The notes under the pieces are model-generated. The model was not told where the DNA came from. It saw only the letters and a program-made list of their open reading frames with translations, and did no database searches. 64,000 nt of DNA from Papilionanthe hookeriana x Papilionanthe teres. Taxonomy: Eukaryota > Streptophyta > Magnoliopsida > Asparagales > Orchidaceae. Position numbers and translations under genes: made by a program. Of this stretch, positions 12,981 through 23,528 are shown piece after piece. The DNA is taken from positions 58,322,155 through 58,386,154 of the forward strand of contig CM040428.1 in the NCBI GenBank assembly GCA_022702705.1. The letters run 5' to 3'. How positions within the stretch are numbered: the first letter of the stretch is position 1; each line of letters starts with the position of its first letter.

Positions 12981-14302
12981 TCAGTTTGATTTCATATTTT
13001 CAAAAACTAAATTTATATTTTCCAAAGATCTATATTTATATAAATCTCTCTAAAAAAACACCTCATTTTAAACGGTCGACATGTACATGAAGCCCACAAA
13101 ATTTTCACTTCTTGAAGGCGAAACTGTGATAAGAATGGAAAACTCATTAATACTGAAAACATCATTTCTTATGCATTTACTTGGACTTAAAATTGTGATA
13201 GTCCTCTTGCTAGCCTTTTAGTGAAATAAGGTGAGAAAAAATCATTAGTTGAGGTTCAGATCCTTGGAAAATATGATCAAGCTTGAATTTTAGATTTTTG
13301 GATAGAAAAATTATCGCAACTCAAGCTCGCTCCTTACCATATTTTTTATCCTTGTTGGAGCATCGTCTCCGGCGGGTCTCGCCTTGCATCAGGTCTTAGG
13401 CGATATTTTTACTGCCTTCTCAGATGTAACCATTGAGACTCGTTAGTGGGGTGATTTGCGTCATACCCCTTGCAAATTTTTTCGCTTCGGGGCAGGGAAG
13501 CACCTCCATAGCTTCTTCCGACTAGAGCATTGAGAATAGGTTTTTGGTGATTTCCTAAGAAGGAGAAGAAGCTTTGTTTGCTCATCCCAGATGAGAGACT
13601 TAAATCAAAATAGATAAAATGCTCGTCCCAAAGGAGAGGCTTAGAGAGAGTCTATTTGCTCGCCCTGGAGGGAAGGTTTGGAGTGCTAGCCCAGAGGAGA
13701 GACTAAAAAAAGTGTTTGTTTGCTCACTAAGGAGGGGAGGCTTGGAGTGCTCGTCCCGGAGGAGAGGCTTAATGGGAGAGTAAGTTTATTTTATTCTTTT
13801 CCTTTTTGGAATGCTCTCCTGAAGGAGAGGCTTAAAAATAAAAATGGGAGAAGCATTTTGCTCGAGAAGAAAGAGAGGGGGGGAATTTTTATATTTTCTT
13901 TCTTCCTCCCTTTTAATTTGTTTTCTTCAGAGAGTGTGCTTATCTTTTTCTAGTTCTTCTGTCTGGGGATTTTCAGTATAAGAGGAATTTTTTCCACACT
14001 TTACTTCTCTCTTTGTGTTTTTTTCTTGTTTCTATTTTATGTCTTGTCAACTTTTTATTTTTTACATTTTTATTCATTTCTTTTTAACTTGTCACATCTA
14101 CTTTATGTCTTGTCATTTCATGTCTTCTTCTTCTTCTCTTCTTTTTTTTTTTTCTTTCATCTTGTTCTTTTGTTCTTCTTTTTCTTTCGATCTTCTTCTT
14201 CTTCTTTTCTCTCTCTCTTATTTCTTATTTCTCTGTCATTTGATTTTCTTCAACCCGGAAGGCTTTTTGTTTTGAAGTTTTAGGCTCATCGCACCTTATA
14301 AG
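12981..14302. other. No gene; degenerate GGAGAGGCTT repeats and pyrimidine-rich tail
   Basis: At 13560-13870 units such as GCTCGTCCCGGAGGAGAGGC recur about six times with variation. A long TTC/CTT-rich tract follows (13990-14240), giving meaningless Phe-rich frames. The last bases (TCATCGCACCTTATAAG) abut the 5' LTR of the 5462-15017 element. Confidence 0.4.
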
Positions 14303-15017
14303 TATGTTAAATTCAAATCTGTCTGCTGGACCGTGCCCAAGGAATAGAGCTGGATTATGGGGAGTGTGGGGAAAGTGAGGGAGAGAAGGAGAGCAAAGAT
14401 TGCCCCATCGGGAAGCAAATAGAGTCCACGGGCTCGGCGACCCCTTTTATTCCACACAACTCTAGGTTGAGGCAGAAGGAGAGCAAGCTCTCTACATGAG
14501 GGAGGGAGAGAGAGAGCCTAAAGGGGACCCATTTTACATCCAAAGGATCCTCTATTTATAGAGAAAAGAGGGGGTGAGAGGAAATTATACATATGCCCCT
14601 AATTGAAAGGGGAAGCAAGAGGTACTCTGGTCTTTTTCCGTGCCTGCATATACCCCTCCGAGGCTTTCCACCTGGTCTCATTGGTATCAAGTGGTCGACC
14701 CATATAATCATTCATGACTGGCTGAAGTGGCTGGTAACCTGGATGTGGTCGGCCATCCTTCTTCACTGTGGTTAGCCCAGTGATCGGCTGGCTGAGGTGT
14801 CCGACAGGATGTTTGTCCACACGTTCGACCAAGGTGGTCGGCTGGCAGAGTAGCTGAGCAGCTGCACATCAAATGGCAGGCCTAGATGGCCGGCTAGTGG
14901 GTGGTAGCAAGCCAGGATGGCGGGCCGACTGGATGTCAACGATTTGTAGGTACTAGAGATAGAACCGACGACGGGGCAGATTTCTTAGCTTATTGAATCC
15001 TGTTTTTAGACTGTACA
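14303..15017 (-). repeat. LTR (5' copy) of the 5462-15017 element
   Basis: On the minus strand it begins TGTACAGTCTAAAAACAGG at 15017, next to the ARM 3' flank, and ends ...GAATTTAACATA at 14303. It is shorter than the other copy because of indels in the GGTGG/GGCTGG-rich part. Confidence 0.75.
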
Positions 15018-15527
15018 TTATTAAATATTAATTGTATTACTAAAAAAAGGTAAATTATAAACGTTAAATATATAAAACTTATGTGATAGAAATATGTTTA
15101 TATAGATCCACGAATATGTAATATACTCAGACTATTATAAATATGTCAAACAAATGGTCATTTATATCTAGAAATCAATATATGCTAATTCTGACAATAT
15201 CTAATATAAAAGCTCTTTCGAATGTAGGCAGTCTGACATCAAAAGATGCGACAAATGCCACTATTTAAAATTATCAGTTGTTCACATTGTCTCTTACTCC
15301 ACCATGCTCTTCATAATTAACCACCCTATGTTGCTTCAACCTCCTGAATGAAAACAAAAGCGAAGAATAATTCATAAAGCTGCAAAAGAACAAGTTTTGG
15401 ATGGATGATCACGTCACATATTACAGTCATTAGAAGTTACTTAAGAACATCATGCAGCGCACATTATGCTTCATGTAGATAATGAAGCACAAAGGTCACA
15501 CAAAGCTATAACAAAAGCATTACAGAG
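15018..15527. repeat. ARM gene 3' flank (unit 2 of a split tandem duplication)
   Basis: The unit adjacent to the ARM gene. Its outer edge TTATT (15018-15022) is the target duplication of the LTR element ending at 15017. Homology to 4622-5168 stops about 35 bp short of the stop codon at 15561-15563. Confidence 0.8.
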
Positions 15528-15560
15528 ACATATAGATCATTATAAGGAAACTGCTGAAAT

Positions 15561-17204
15561 CTATTTCCTGCTGAAAAAGCTCCTCAGCTTCCCTTTCTCT
15601 AACCTCTCCAGCAGCTTCTTCGCACCAGTCACATCCATCTCTGAAAGCTTCTTGAGATATCCAATGGCGCCATAAGAGCACATCAGTTTCTTACATTTCT
15701 TGCTAGATGACAATTGCAGAAGGCAGGAAACGGCATACTTCTTAGCAGTGTTTTCCGAACTAGGATCAAGCAGCTGAACTAGATTCGGGACAGTCTTTTC
15801 TTCTTTCTTAACTTCCCTGCAGTTATGGGGGTAACTTATCAAATTCGCCACAGCTTGGGCAGCAGCTTCTCGTGCTCCATTTGTCTTGGCCTCCATCAAC
15901 TTCAGCAGCAACGGTACACACCCAAAGTCTCCTACCATCTTCTTCACCTCTGTCGAGTTCGAAATCCTGCAAATGGTGCATGCCGCAGCCTGCTGTGCTC
16001 CGAGTGATCCCTCCTTCAATACATGAACCAGACGAGGAAGGAGGCTGATTGAAACGAGACTATCAGCGGAAATTGGAACAGAGGCAATCAAATTCTGCAG
16101 AGCACCCACAGCAGATTCCTGCGGCAGAGGTCCATCTATATAGGCCAAAAGGCTTCGAATTCCTCCTTCCGCCACCACTGCCTTTCGAAGGCTTTCATTG
16201 GTTGATGTCAACTTCTGCAAGCATTCAGCCGCGTGCTCCTTTGATCCCAACATGATTCCAAAATCGAGAAGATGGATCATGAGCTTGATGACCCCCTCAT
16301 CAGCTAAGCTCTGTCTTACTTCCGGCACTGCTGAGAGATTCTTGAGCGTGGCAGCAGCTGCTGACTGGGCAATGGAGTCCCCCGCTCGGCAGGCCTCCAC
16401 AAGCGAACCGATGCCACCATGCCCGACGATAGAGCGAGCCGTGTCTGGTGACATTGATAACCTCTCTAGAGCCATCAATGCCTTCTCCCTGCAGCGCGGC
16501 GTTCCAGATTCCACTAGTCTTATAAGCGGAGGAAGCACACCTTCGGAAACCAGTGAGTCATCGCAGCTTCCAGACTCGGCTAGCAGGCACACAACGGTGG
16601 CGGCCTTCTCCCTCGTCCTGACAGCCGTTGCAGTGAGGAGCTGAACCAGGGAGGAAATATTGGATCTGCAGAGCAACAAAAGCACGCTTTTTTCATCCTC
16701 TGTAATAGCCTCCACCAATCCTTCAATTGCCCGATGCTTGGCTTCTGCGTGTCCGATCTGAAGGCGAGCAAGAAGCTCTTGAATTCTAAACCGTGCAGTC
16801 TCAGTTTGTCCTGATTGCGCTGTGGAGTTACCAAGCACACCTGTTTTTATCAGCTGGTTGCAGTCGCGGAGGTTGAGATCGAGCTTCGCGGACAGAGAGT
16901 CGAGTTGGCTCTGCATCTGGAGCTTCCCAACAATTGCGGAGCTGTTTTCAGCGAGCAAGATGGTTTCTTCAAGGCTGGAGCATACGGACTGGAGCTGCTC
17001 GCGGAAAAGTGAGTTTTTTGAGAAGAAGGGGTGACTGGAGAGATTGGAGAGGCAAGGGGGAAGCTGCTCGATCTTCAAAATGATGGCTTTCCAGCGGCCT
17101 GGAAAGCGTGAGGCTGACTGGGCTTTGTGGATGGCTCCGGGAACCAGAAGGCGGGCTTGGGAGAGCCAATGGTCGGCCTGAGCAAGGTCTGCTTCTTCAG
17201 TCAT
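15561..17204 (-). CDS. Armadillo-repeat protein, VAC8-like, single exon
   Basis: Intronless gene of 547 codons. The protein is a chain of armadillo repeats: from about residue 155 to 525 there is a series of roughly 41-residue helical units with typical ARM signatures (GVLPPLIRLVESG, GIGSLVEACRAG, GVIKLMIHLL, LLPRLVHVLKEGS, CVPLLLKLMEA, TVPNLVQLLDP). Residues 1-130 form a helical N-terminal region without ARM signatures. The C-terminus is basic (KGKLRSFFSRK). This layout matches the plant ARM-repeat family annotated as vacuolar protein 8-like (usually 550-575 residues); such proteins act as protein-binding scaffolds, and the exact partner cannot be read from sequence. The reading frame stays open upstream to 17510, but those 102 residues are Ser/Phe-rich and unlike the family. 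I therefore chose the Met at 17204, where the protein begins MTEEADLAQADHWL and has A at -3. No signal peptide or membrane segment is seen. The region starting about 30 bp beyond the stop codon is duplicated at 4622-5168. Confidence 0.92.
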   Translation of the reverse strand: MTEEADLAQADHWLSQARLLVPGAIHKAQSASRFPGRWKAIILKIEQLPPCLSNLSSHPFFSKNSLFREQLQSVCSSLEETILLAENSSAIVGKLQMQSQLDSLSAKLDLNLRDCNQLIKTGVLGNSTAQSGQTETARFRIQELLARLQIGHAEAKHRAIEGLVEAITEDEKSVLLLLCRSNISSLVQLLTATAVRTREKAATVVCLLAESGSCDDSLVSEGVLPPLIRLVESGTPRCREKALMALERLSMSPDTARSIVGHGGIGSLVEACRAGDSIAQSAAAATLKNLSAVPEVRQSLADEGVIKLMIHLLDFGIMLGSKEHAAECLQKLTSTNESLRKAVVAEGGIRSLLAYIDGPLPQESAVGALQNLIASVPISADSLVSISLLPRLVHVLKEGSLGAQQAAACTICRISNSTEVKKMVGDFGCVPLLLKLMEAKTNGAREAAAQAVANLISYPHNCREVKKEEKTVPNLVQLLDPSSENTAKKYAVSCLLQLSSSKKCKKLMCSYGAIGYLKKLSEMDVTGAKKLLERLEKGKLRSFFSRK

Positions 17205-17809
17205 GTTGTGTACAGCGCAGCGGAGGAGATCTGTGCAACAATAAAAAGTGGTGAGATGGGAAAGAAAAAGTTGTTGCCGGTGCGTGGTAAAGATCAGAGG
17301 GATTCGGTGTGGGGAAGAGTAGAAGGCAATAAAGAAGAAGAAGACTGGATCAGCCTGATGGCACGGAGGTCTTGCTTCATGAAAACTACATCCGACCGGC
17401 CAAATCATAAAAGTACATAAAAGCCATTCGCGGGGAGAATGAGAAGGACTAGAGGAAGAAGAAAGTGATGACAGTAGACCGGAATAAGTATTGAATTTTG
17501 ATGGATTCACGGAAATTCTTTAGGATTGGCGAAGGGGTTCTGTAGATTAAATTTAGTCACGTAGCTGATTCATCGTTGGCTTTCATTTTAACTTTTACCT
17601 AACAAATTATAATAAAATAAAATAAAAATTAAAAACGTATCCACCGAAGTGATTTATAAGGCAGGCGAGCCCCATGTTTAGTTATTAACCAAGAGACAAA
17701 TTCTCAAGCAACTCCACACTAGCGCACCGTCCTAATTATTATTGGAAATAATGATACTTATTTTGTAAATACATGCGGACAATAATGTGAGAAGTCGCAT
17801 CACATTTAA

Positions 17810-18100
17810 GGGGCTATTTGGGATAGTTTTTTACCTGTTTTATTTTCAAGACCGCCACCATAATTATTTTTGGAGAATTATATTTCTAACTGATTGTTAG
17901 AAATTTCTGTGATAGAAAACTGTTATTTTTAGTGTAGTGACTGCTAGAAAGTTGTGGTCTAACATTTTAAAAATAAAATAAATTTGTAATAGTCACTGCA
18001 GCTTTTCGAAAAACGATATCTTCTACAGTAACTTCACAGCTGCTTCTTCAAACAACTGTAGTTGCTTCTTCAAATATCAGCAACTGTCTCAAACAGACCC
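17810..18100. mobile_element. Tourist-like MITE, 291 bp, TAA target duplication
   Basis: Terminal inverted repeats GGGGCTATTTGGGATAG and, at the other end, the complement of GGGTCTGTTTGAGACAG. TAA lies at 17807-17809 and 18101-18103. The interior segment TTGTAATAGTCACTGCAGCT recurs in the element at 47461-47737. It lies about 600 bp upstream of the ARM gene start codon, so it is in that gene's upstream region. Confidence 0.75.
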
Positions 18101-18800
18101 TAAATCTAAGTAAAATTATGGTGACATGATCATCACATTCACGCTTATACTTACAAATATGTAATATTTTCTTCCATCACTGACGTTTGGCCCCTTCTGA
18201 ATTCTACAAACGTGCAGACACAAATTTTTTTCTTCAGACTTGTGTGAATTTTAATATGAGTTGGAAGGAGGCATTTGCATGCATACGACAAAATTCTTAC
18301 GTATTTTATATATCTAACGCGCAAACTCTAATGTTTACATACGCAACAATTAAATCTCTAATATCACATCAAAAATGATATTATCACCTACTTTTTAAAA
18401 GTCAAATATATTTTCTCATGCATTAACTTATAACTAAAGTGTTATAAATGCAAATATAAAAATTGAGGTGTTAGAATGTGAAATACATAAGAATTGTTTG
18501 GCATGTATCTGAACTTCCCTAAAAAAGATTTCTCCACCTAGAAATTTAGAGGCTATTTGGTAGCCAGCTTTAAAAATAATCCTGTCAAATGGATGAAAAA
18601 AGGGTCATTATAAACCAAATAATCTTTCTCAACAACTTCTAAGTCCATGCTTCGAAATGGACTTTTGTCTACATATTGAAGGCTTCAACATCATACTTAA
18701 TGTATGATCTGGGCAATAAAATCACCCACTACGCTTCCTTAACTAAGGACTTATCACGCTTATAGGAACACATCTTAGTCCAAGGATCCAAATCAACTTC
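18101..18800. other. No gene seen; AT-rich
   Basis: Intergenic DNA beyond the upstream side of the ARM gene. A segment at 18280-18480 (ATATATCTAACGCGCAAAC) resembles TATCTAACAC-containing sequence at 35040-35400 and 51910-51990, so it may be another small dispersed repeat. Confidence 0.35.
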
Positions 18801-18819
18801 TTGATATTAAGATGGTCGT

Positions 18820-18920
18820 CATAATTACACTATGATGCCATTTGACTTTACAAATGCACCATTCATATTCCATATTACCATGAATATGATTCTACCTGTG
18901 TCATTCCAGAAGCTTATTTG
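18820..18920 (+). pseudogene. Gypsy-like reverse transcriptase scrap
   Basis: One frame reads YTMMPFDFTNAPFIFHITMN, which matches the conserved Ty3/Gypsy RT block (MPFGLTNAPATFQ...MN). The flanking frames are broken. The sequence after about 18960 is not recognisable as pol. Confidence 0.45.
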
Positions 18921-19504
18921 AAGAAGTTCAAATTGTGTACCTTGTTCATGCCATTTCCCTTTTGGCTTTCGTCCCACATTAGACAATTAATACCAACCTA
19001 CAGTGGCTCACACCAAAAACAACCATGGTGTTACAGGATTTCCCAGTCTCGTCGATTATTATCAAAAATATTTCTATAATTTTTCCAACAACATTCTTCC
19101 GTTGACTAATTGATCCTAATGTGATGTCTTCCATTGCAAAATGCTGCAAGGACTCATTTAATTTAGTAAAATCCAAGTTGGCAAACCAATGAGTTACTTC
19201 ATCTGACAAATTTTTAAAAACCTTTATTATGGACATTGATGCATCTAGTGCCTGCGTTGATGTTGTTCTAATTTAGACAACATATGACATTCTATAACTA
19301 AAACTAAACACAAAATGTAACAAGCTTCCATATACTTTGGGGAGATGTTTGCCTTAATTGTAGCAATAGCCAAATGATATTTATATCTTTTAGAATACCA
19401 CCATCCCAACTGACAAGAAAAGAATAAAAGAATTGATATCGTGTTGGTACACCCTCCTTAATCACCTTCAATCAAAACAGTTCAGCATTAACACACAACC
19501 GGCC

Positions 19505-20640
19505 CTCCTTCCTCCTCTGCCAGCACTCTTTGGTCACTATCTACTTCCTTGTCTATGTCAATGACATACTCATAACAGGCAATGATCAAACCGCCATAAA
19601 AAACCTTATCCTTGATCTTCAATCTGCATTGAACCTCAAAGTAATGGGATCAATCAATACATTCTTTTGCATCAACATAAAAAACACATCCGATGGTTAT
19701 CATCTTTATTCATACTCATTAAATTATCTCCTTCCTACAACAATTTGATATGTTAACTTGCAAACCAGTTACCTCCTACCTACCTCACAAACTATAACTT
19801 GGTCCTAAATTTCTTCAAGAACATCCCAATACTATCCAATATCGCCAACTTGCTGGCTTACTCCAATACTTAACCATTACTAGGCCTGACATTGCCTATG
19901 TCGTCAACTACCTATGGCAACAAATGCACAACCCCTTGGCCTACCACTTCAAAATCCTCAAAATCTTCTACGCTACTTACAGGGAACATTTTGCATTTTG
20001 GTCTCCCCCTCATCAAGGGTGATCTCCAATTTACCTGCTATTCCGACTCAGATTGCGCAGACGACTCCACTGATTGAAACTCCACCGCGGGCTTCTGCAC
20101 CTTCCATGGTCCCGTAGCACGCTATTCCACTGATGTCGAATAGCGAGCCTTAGCAGCTGCCACAACTGACATCGTAAGTGATCGCCAACTAATTCAAGAA
20201 TTCCATATCTCCCTCACAACACCATCAACTATCTACTGTGACAACACCTCCACCTTCCATGGTCGTAACCTCAAAGCTTGGACAGTTCAACATCAAAAGA
20301 CCGTAGCACACTATTCCACTGATGTCGAATAGTGAGCCTTAGCCAGCTGCCACAACTGACATCGTAAGTGTTCGCCAACTAATTCAAGAATTCCATATCT
20401 CCCTCACAACACCATCAACTATCTACTGTGACAACACCTCCACTATCACTATCGCTCTTGACCCAACATGCCATGCCTGTACCAAGCACGTGGAAATTGA
20501 TTATCATTTTATATGCAATCACATCTCTTCCGATGACATTCGGATTTCACACATTAGCTCTCACGTTCACATAGCTGATAACTTCACCAAAGTTCACAAA
20601 TCCACATAGTTCATCAGGCACAGATGTATACTTACAATCA
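19505..20640 (+). pseudogene. Copia reverse transcriptase-RNase H remnant
   Basis: Ty1/Copia pol fragments in shifting frames. They include the RT catalytic block VYVNDILITGND (YVDD-type, with N replacing the first D), then QLAGLLQYLTITRPDIAYVV. The RNase H part reads LQFTCYSDSDCADDSTD, TDVEYRA-like, QEFHISLTTPSTIYCDN and CTKHVEIDYHFI. Several stops and frameshifts are present. RNase H is partly duplicated in tandem (copies at about 20112-20250 and 20300-20443). A polypurine tract TTGAGGGGGAG follows at 20659-20669, as expected before a 3' LTR. Confidence 0.75.
20112..20443 (+). repeat. Tandem duplication within the Copia RNase H relic
   Basis: CCGTAGCAC...CACCTCCAC occurs twice, about 188 bp apart, nearly identical. 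The second copy keeps a 46-bp stretch (GTAACCTCAAAGCTTGGACA...) between CCATGGTC and CCGTAGCAC that is missing before the first copy, so a duplication was followed by a deletion. Confidence 0.75.
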
Positions 20641-20694
20641 GCCCATCATATCGCAAGTTTGAGGGGGAGTAACGGCCCTATACTCCATACTGGT

Positions 20695-20720
20695 ACTAGA
20701 TGGATATTTGTCCACCTCCA
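20695..20720. repeat. 26-bp direct repeat flanking the Copia element (left copy)
   Basis: ACTAGATGGATATTTG... at 20695-20720 recurs at 23529-23554 with one mismatch, directly outside the LTRs. Too long for a normal LTR-element target duplication (4-6 bp). Confidence 0.7.
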
Positions 20721-21149
20721 TGTTAATTAGCTTTCTAATTAAGAGGGCTTACGTACCGCCCATCTACTTTCCCACCTACCGCTCACCTACTACATCCCAC
20801 CTACCGCTCACCTACCTCCCACCTACCACTCTCCTTGATTCTATAAATAGTCTCTTTTGGCTATTGGATGAAGACAAACCGAGTGAAGAGCTGAGTCAAG
20901 CAAAGCAAGAACCAAGCCAAGTCCTCTAAGAGAGAAAGAGAGGAAGGGCGTGAAGAAAATAGAGATTTTCTTGTAAACGTCGAGGTGCTCGACGTTGTAA
21001 TTCCTCAGAGTAATAAAATACTCTGCAGCTCCATGGACGTAGGCAAATTTGCCGAACCACGTAAATCTGTGTGTCGCTCTGGTGTTTGTTTTCTGCGTGC
21101 AATTTTTCTCGTTCCATTTTTCACTTTATTGTCGTCGTTTTTCACAACA
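20721..21149 (+). repeat. 5' LTR of the Copia element
   Basis: 429 bp, TG...CA ends. A TATA-like TCTATAAATAG lies at about 20840, then AATAAAATACTCTGCAG (a polyadenylation-type signal), and the U5 GGACGTAGGCAAATTTGCCG near 21034. Confidence 0.8.
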
Positions 21150-21189
21150 ACTGGTATCAGAGATTTGGGTTCGGATCTAAAGAAGAACG

Positions 21190-21960
21190 ATGGGCGGAGA
21201 CGAAGTGATGACATCGGAGATCGAGAAATTCAATGGCACAGATTTTACTTACTGGAGGATGCAGATAGAGGACTACTTCTATGGAAAGAAACTTCATCTT
21301 CCGTTTCTGGGAAAGCGACTGGAAAAGATGGACGAGGCGGAATGAAATCTGTTGGATCGACAAGTTCTGGGGGTTATATGATTAACCTTGTCGAGATCGA
21401 TTACCCACAATGTCATCAAAGAAAAGACTACTACAGATCTCATGGCGGCTTTATCAGGTATGTATGAAAAGCCATCGGCGAATAACAAGATACACCTGAT
21501 GAAAAAGTTATTCAATTTGAAGATGGTGGAAGGTGTGTCTGTTGCTCAACACCTAAATGATTTCAATACTATCATAAATCAATTGTCATCTGTTAAAATT
21601 GATTTTAATTATGAGATACGTGCATTGATATTGTTGGTTTCATTGCTAAATAGTTGGGAAGCCATGAGGATGACAGTTAGCAGTTCTGCAGGTAAATCTA
21701 AACTGAAATATGATGATATTTGTGATTTGATTTTGGCTGAAGATGTGCGCAGGAAAGATTCTGGCGAAATCTCGGGTTTGAGTTCAACACTGATTGTTGA
21801 TTCCAGAGAAAGATCACAAGACAGGAGCTTAAACAAAGGAAGATCAAAATCAAAGTCTTTTCAGCAGGTAACTTGTTGGAATTGTGGCAAGGTTGGCCAC
21901 ATAAAAAAGAACTGCAGGAATCCTAAGAAGGAGAATGATGGCGCTAACGTTGTAACATAA
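21190..21960 (+). pseudogene. Copia gag with CCHC zinc knuckle, two in-frame stops
   Basis: Begins MGGDEVMTSEIEKFNG and FTYWRMQIEDYF, typical for Copia gag, and ends with the zinc knuckle CWNCGKVGHIKKNC (CX2CX4HX4C). TGA codons at 21343-21345 and 21379-21381 interrupt it, the first at a position where Trp is expected. The remaining frame is open for 190 codons. Confidence 0.8.
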
Positions 21961-22759
21961 GAAATACAGGATGTGTTATTGCTGGCAGTTCACAGTTCAA
22001 TTGATGACTGGATACTGGATTCAGGGGCTTTCTTCCACACATCTTCCCATCGGGAGTTGATGCGAAATTATGTTGCAGGCGACTTTGGGAAGGTACATCT
22101 GGCTGATGGAAAAGCTTTGGACGTGGTGGGGATGGGAGACGTTGATATTGCACTCCCTAATAAGAGCAAATGAACTTTGCAAAATGTTAGACACGTTCTT
22201 GAGTTGAAGAAAAACCTCATCTCTGTTGAGGCAGCTCAATAAGGGCGGTTATTCGGTAGTGTTCTCAGATAGCACCTGGAAGGTTGCCAAAGGAGCATTA
22301 GTACGGGCTCGGGGTAAGAAAACTGACACACTATATATGACTACTGGTTTACTCAATATTGTTGCTACTACAGTTGCAGAGAGCACGAGAGATCTGCGGC
22401 ATTGCAGGCGTGTACACATGAGTCAGAGGTGCATTATGGGGAAGCAGAAGAAGGTCAATTTCTTGAAAAGTGGCAGAGCGCCAAATGCAGGAAAATCGGA
22501 CCTTGTACAGACAAATGGTGGAGAACCACAGAACTATAAAGAAATCTTGCAAGATGAGAACTCGAGCAAGTGGGAGCTGACCAAGAAGGAGGAGATGGAT
22601 TCCCTACCAGGGAATCAGACTTGGGAGTTGGCAAAACTTCCACCAACGAAGAAGGCATTGCACAACAAGTGGGTGTACTGGGTGAAGACTGCGCTTGATG
22701 GCGGTAAGAGGTATAAGGCTGGACTTGTTGAAAAGAGCTTTCAGCAGGAGCGAGGATAA
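21961..22759 (+). pseudogene. Copia protease / integrase start / RT start fusion remnant
   Basis: Follows gag in the same frame after TAA 21958-21960. The protease active site reads WILDSGAFFHT. After another stop at 22171 the frame changes. MGKQKKVNFLKSGRAPNAGK (GAG-pre-integrase region) is joined to EEMDSLPGNQTWELAKLPPT, the start of RT, marking an internal deletion of most of pol near 22510. Confidence 0.7.
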
Positions 22760-23083
22760 TGCTCGTGCGAGCGGAGTTGTAGCGGATACGGGAGCAACCC
22801 AGGAAAGAGCTTGGTGGTACAAGGCAACGCTGACGGTGATATGTCAACTGAGGGTGTTACTTGTGAGAAGCTGAAGTTGTGCTCGACTTCCGCTAGTCTT
22901 CTGGCAAGAAGACAGAGACTTTGAGTTGCAGAGGTGGAGGAATGTCGAGGAAAGTGGAGGATATTGTGTTTGAGAAAAATTTCGGTACATCCAGCAGAAG
23001 ATGCAGCCTATAGATGGTGCAGTGAGTGTCCCAGTCTCCAAGTGGGAGAATTGTTGGGTAATGTGAAGACCCGGTTCACCACT

Positions 23084-23528
23084 TGTTAATTAGCTTCCTA
23101 ATTAAGAGGGCTTATCTACCGCCCACTTACTTTCTCACCTACCGCTCACCTACCACATCCCACCTACCGCTCATCTACCTCCCACCTACTACTCTCCTTG
23201 ATTCTATAAATAGTTTCTTTTGACTATTAGATGAAGACAAGCCAAGTGAAGAGCAAAGCCAAGCAAATCAAGGGCCAAGCCAAGTCCTCTAAGAGAGAAA
23301 GAGAGGAAGAGAGAAAGAGATGAAGGGAGAGAAGAAAATAGAGATTTTCTTGTAAACGTCGAGGAGCTCAACGTTGTAATTCCTAGGAGTAATAAAATCC
23401 TCTGCAGTTTTGTGGACGTAGGCAAATTTGCCTAACCACGTAAATCTGTGTGTCACTCAGGTGTTTGTTTTCTGCGTGCAATTTTTCTCGTTCCATTTTT
23501 CACTTTATTGTCGTCGTTTTTCACAACA
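23084..23528 (+). repeat. 3' LTR of the Copia element
   Basis: 445 bp, closely similar to 20721-21149, with a short internal insertion (GAAGAGAGAAAGAGATGAAGG). The true LTR start could lie upstream at 23052 (TGTTGGGTAATGTG), just after the purine tract; if so the 5' LTR is truncated. Confidence 0.8.

Larger units (their letters stand above)
5462..15017 (-). mobile_element. Old LTR element (~9.6 kb) with TTATT target duplication, heavily decayed or nested
   Basis: The outer LTRs are 5462-6258 and 14303-15017. Their outer flanks are both TTATT (5457-5461, 15018-15022), and the two flanking sequences rejoin into one continuous duplicated segment when the element is removed. TATA boxes (TATAAATAG on the minus strand, near 5720 and 14555) give the orientation. 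No gag or pol could be recognised inside and no typical primer-binding site follows the 5' LTR at 14302. The interior holds other repeats (6730-8200, 9100-11300, 11990-12980). Confidence 0.55.
20721..23528 (+). mobile_element. Internally deleted Ty1/Copia element with both LTRs
   Basis: LTRs are 20721-21149 and 23084-23528 (both begin TGTTAATTAGCTT and end TTTTTCACAACA). TGGTATCAGAG at 21152-21162 is the initiator-Met tRNA primer site. The interior has gag, a protease start, an integrase start joined directly to the RT start, and a purine-rich stretch AAGTGGGAGAA before the 3' LTR. Most of integrase, RT and RNase H is deleted, so it cannot move on its own. A 26-bp direct repeat flanks the LTRs instead of the usual 5 bp. 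Confidence 0.8.

Noticed and set aside
14015..14283. Phe-rich 85-86 codon frames
   Set aside because: Products of a TTC/CTT-rich tract; two overlapping frames look equally good.
16198..16644. 148-codon plus-strand frame
   Set aside because: Antisense shadow of the ARM gene.
17205..17510. 102-residue N-terminal extension of the ARM protein
   Set aside because: Open by chance. It is Ser/Phe-rich and pyrimidine-derived, unlike the family, and a Met in good context follows at 17204.
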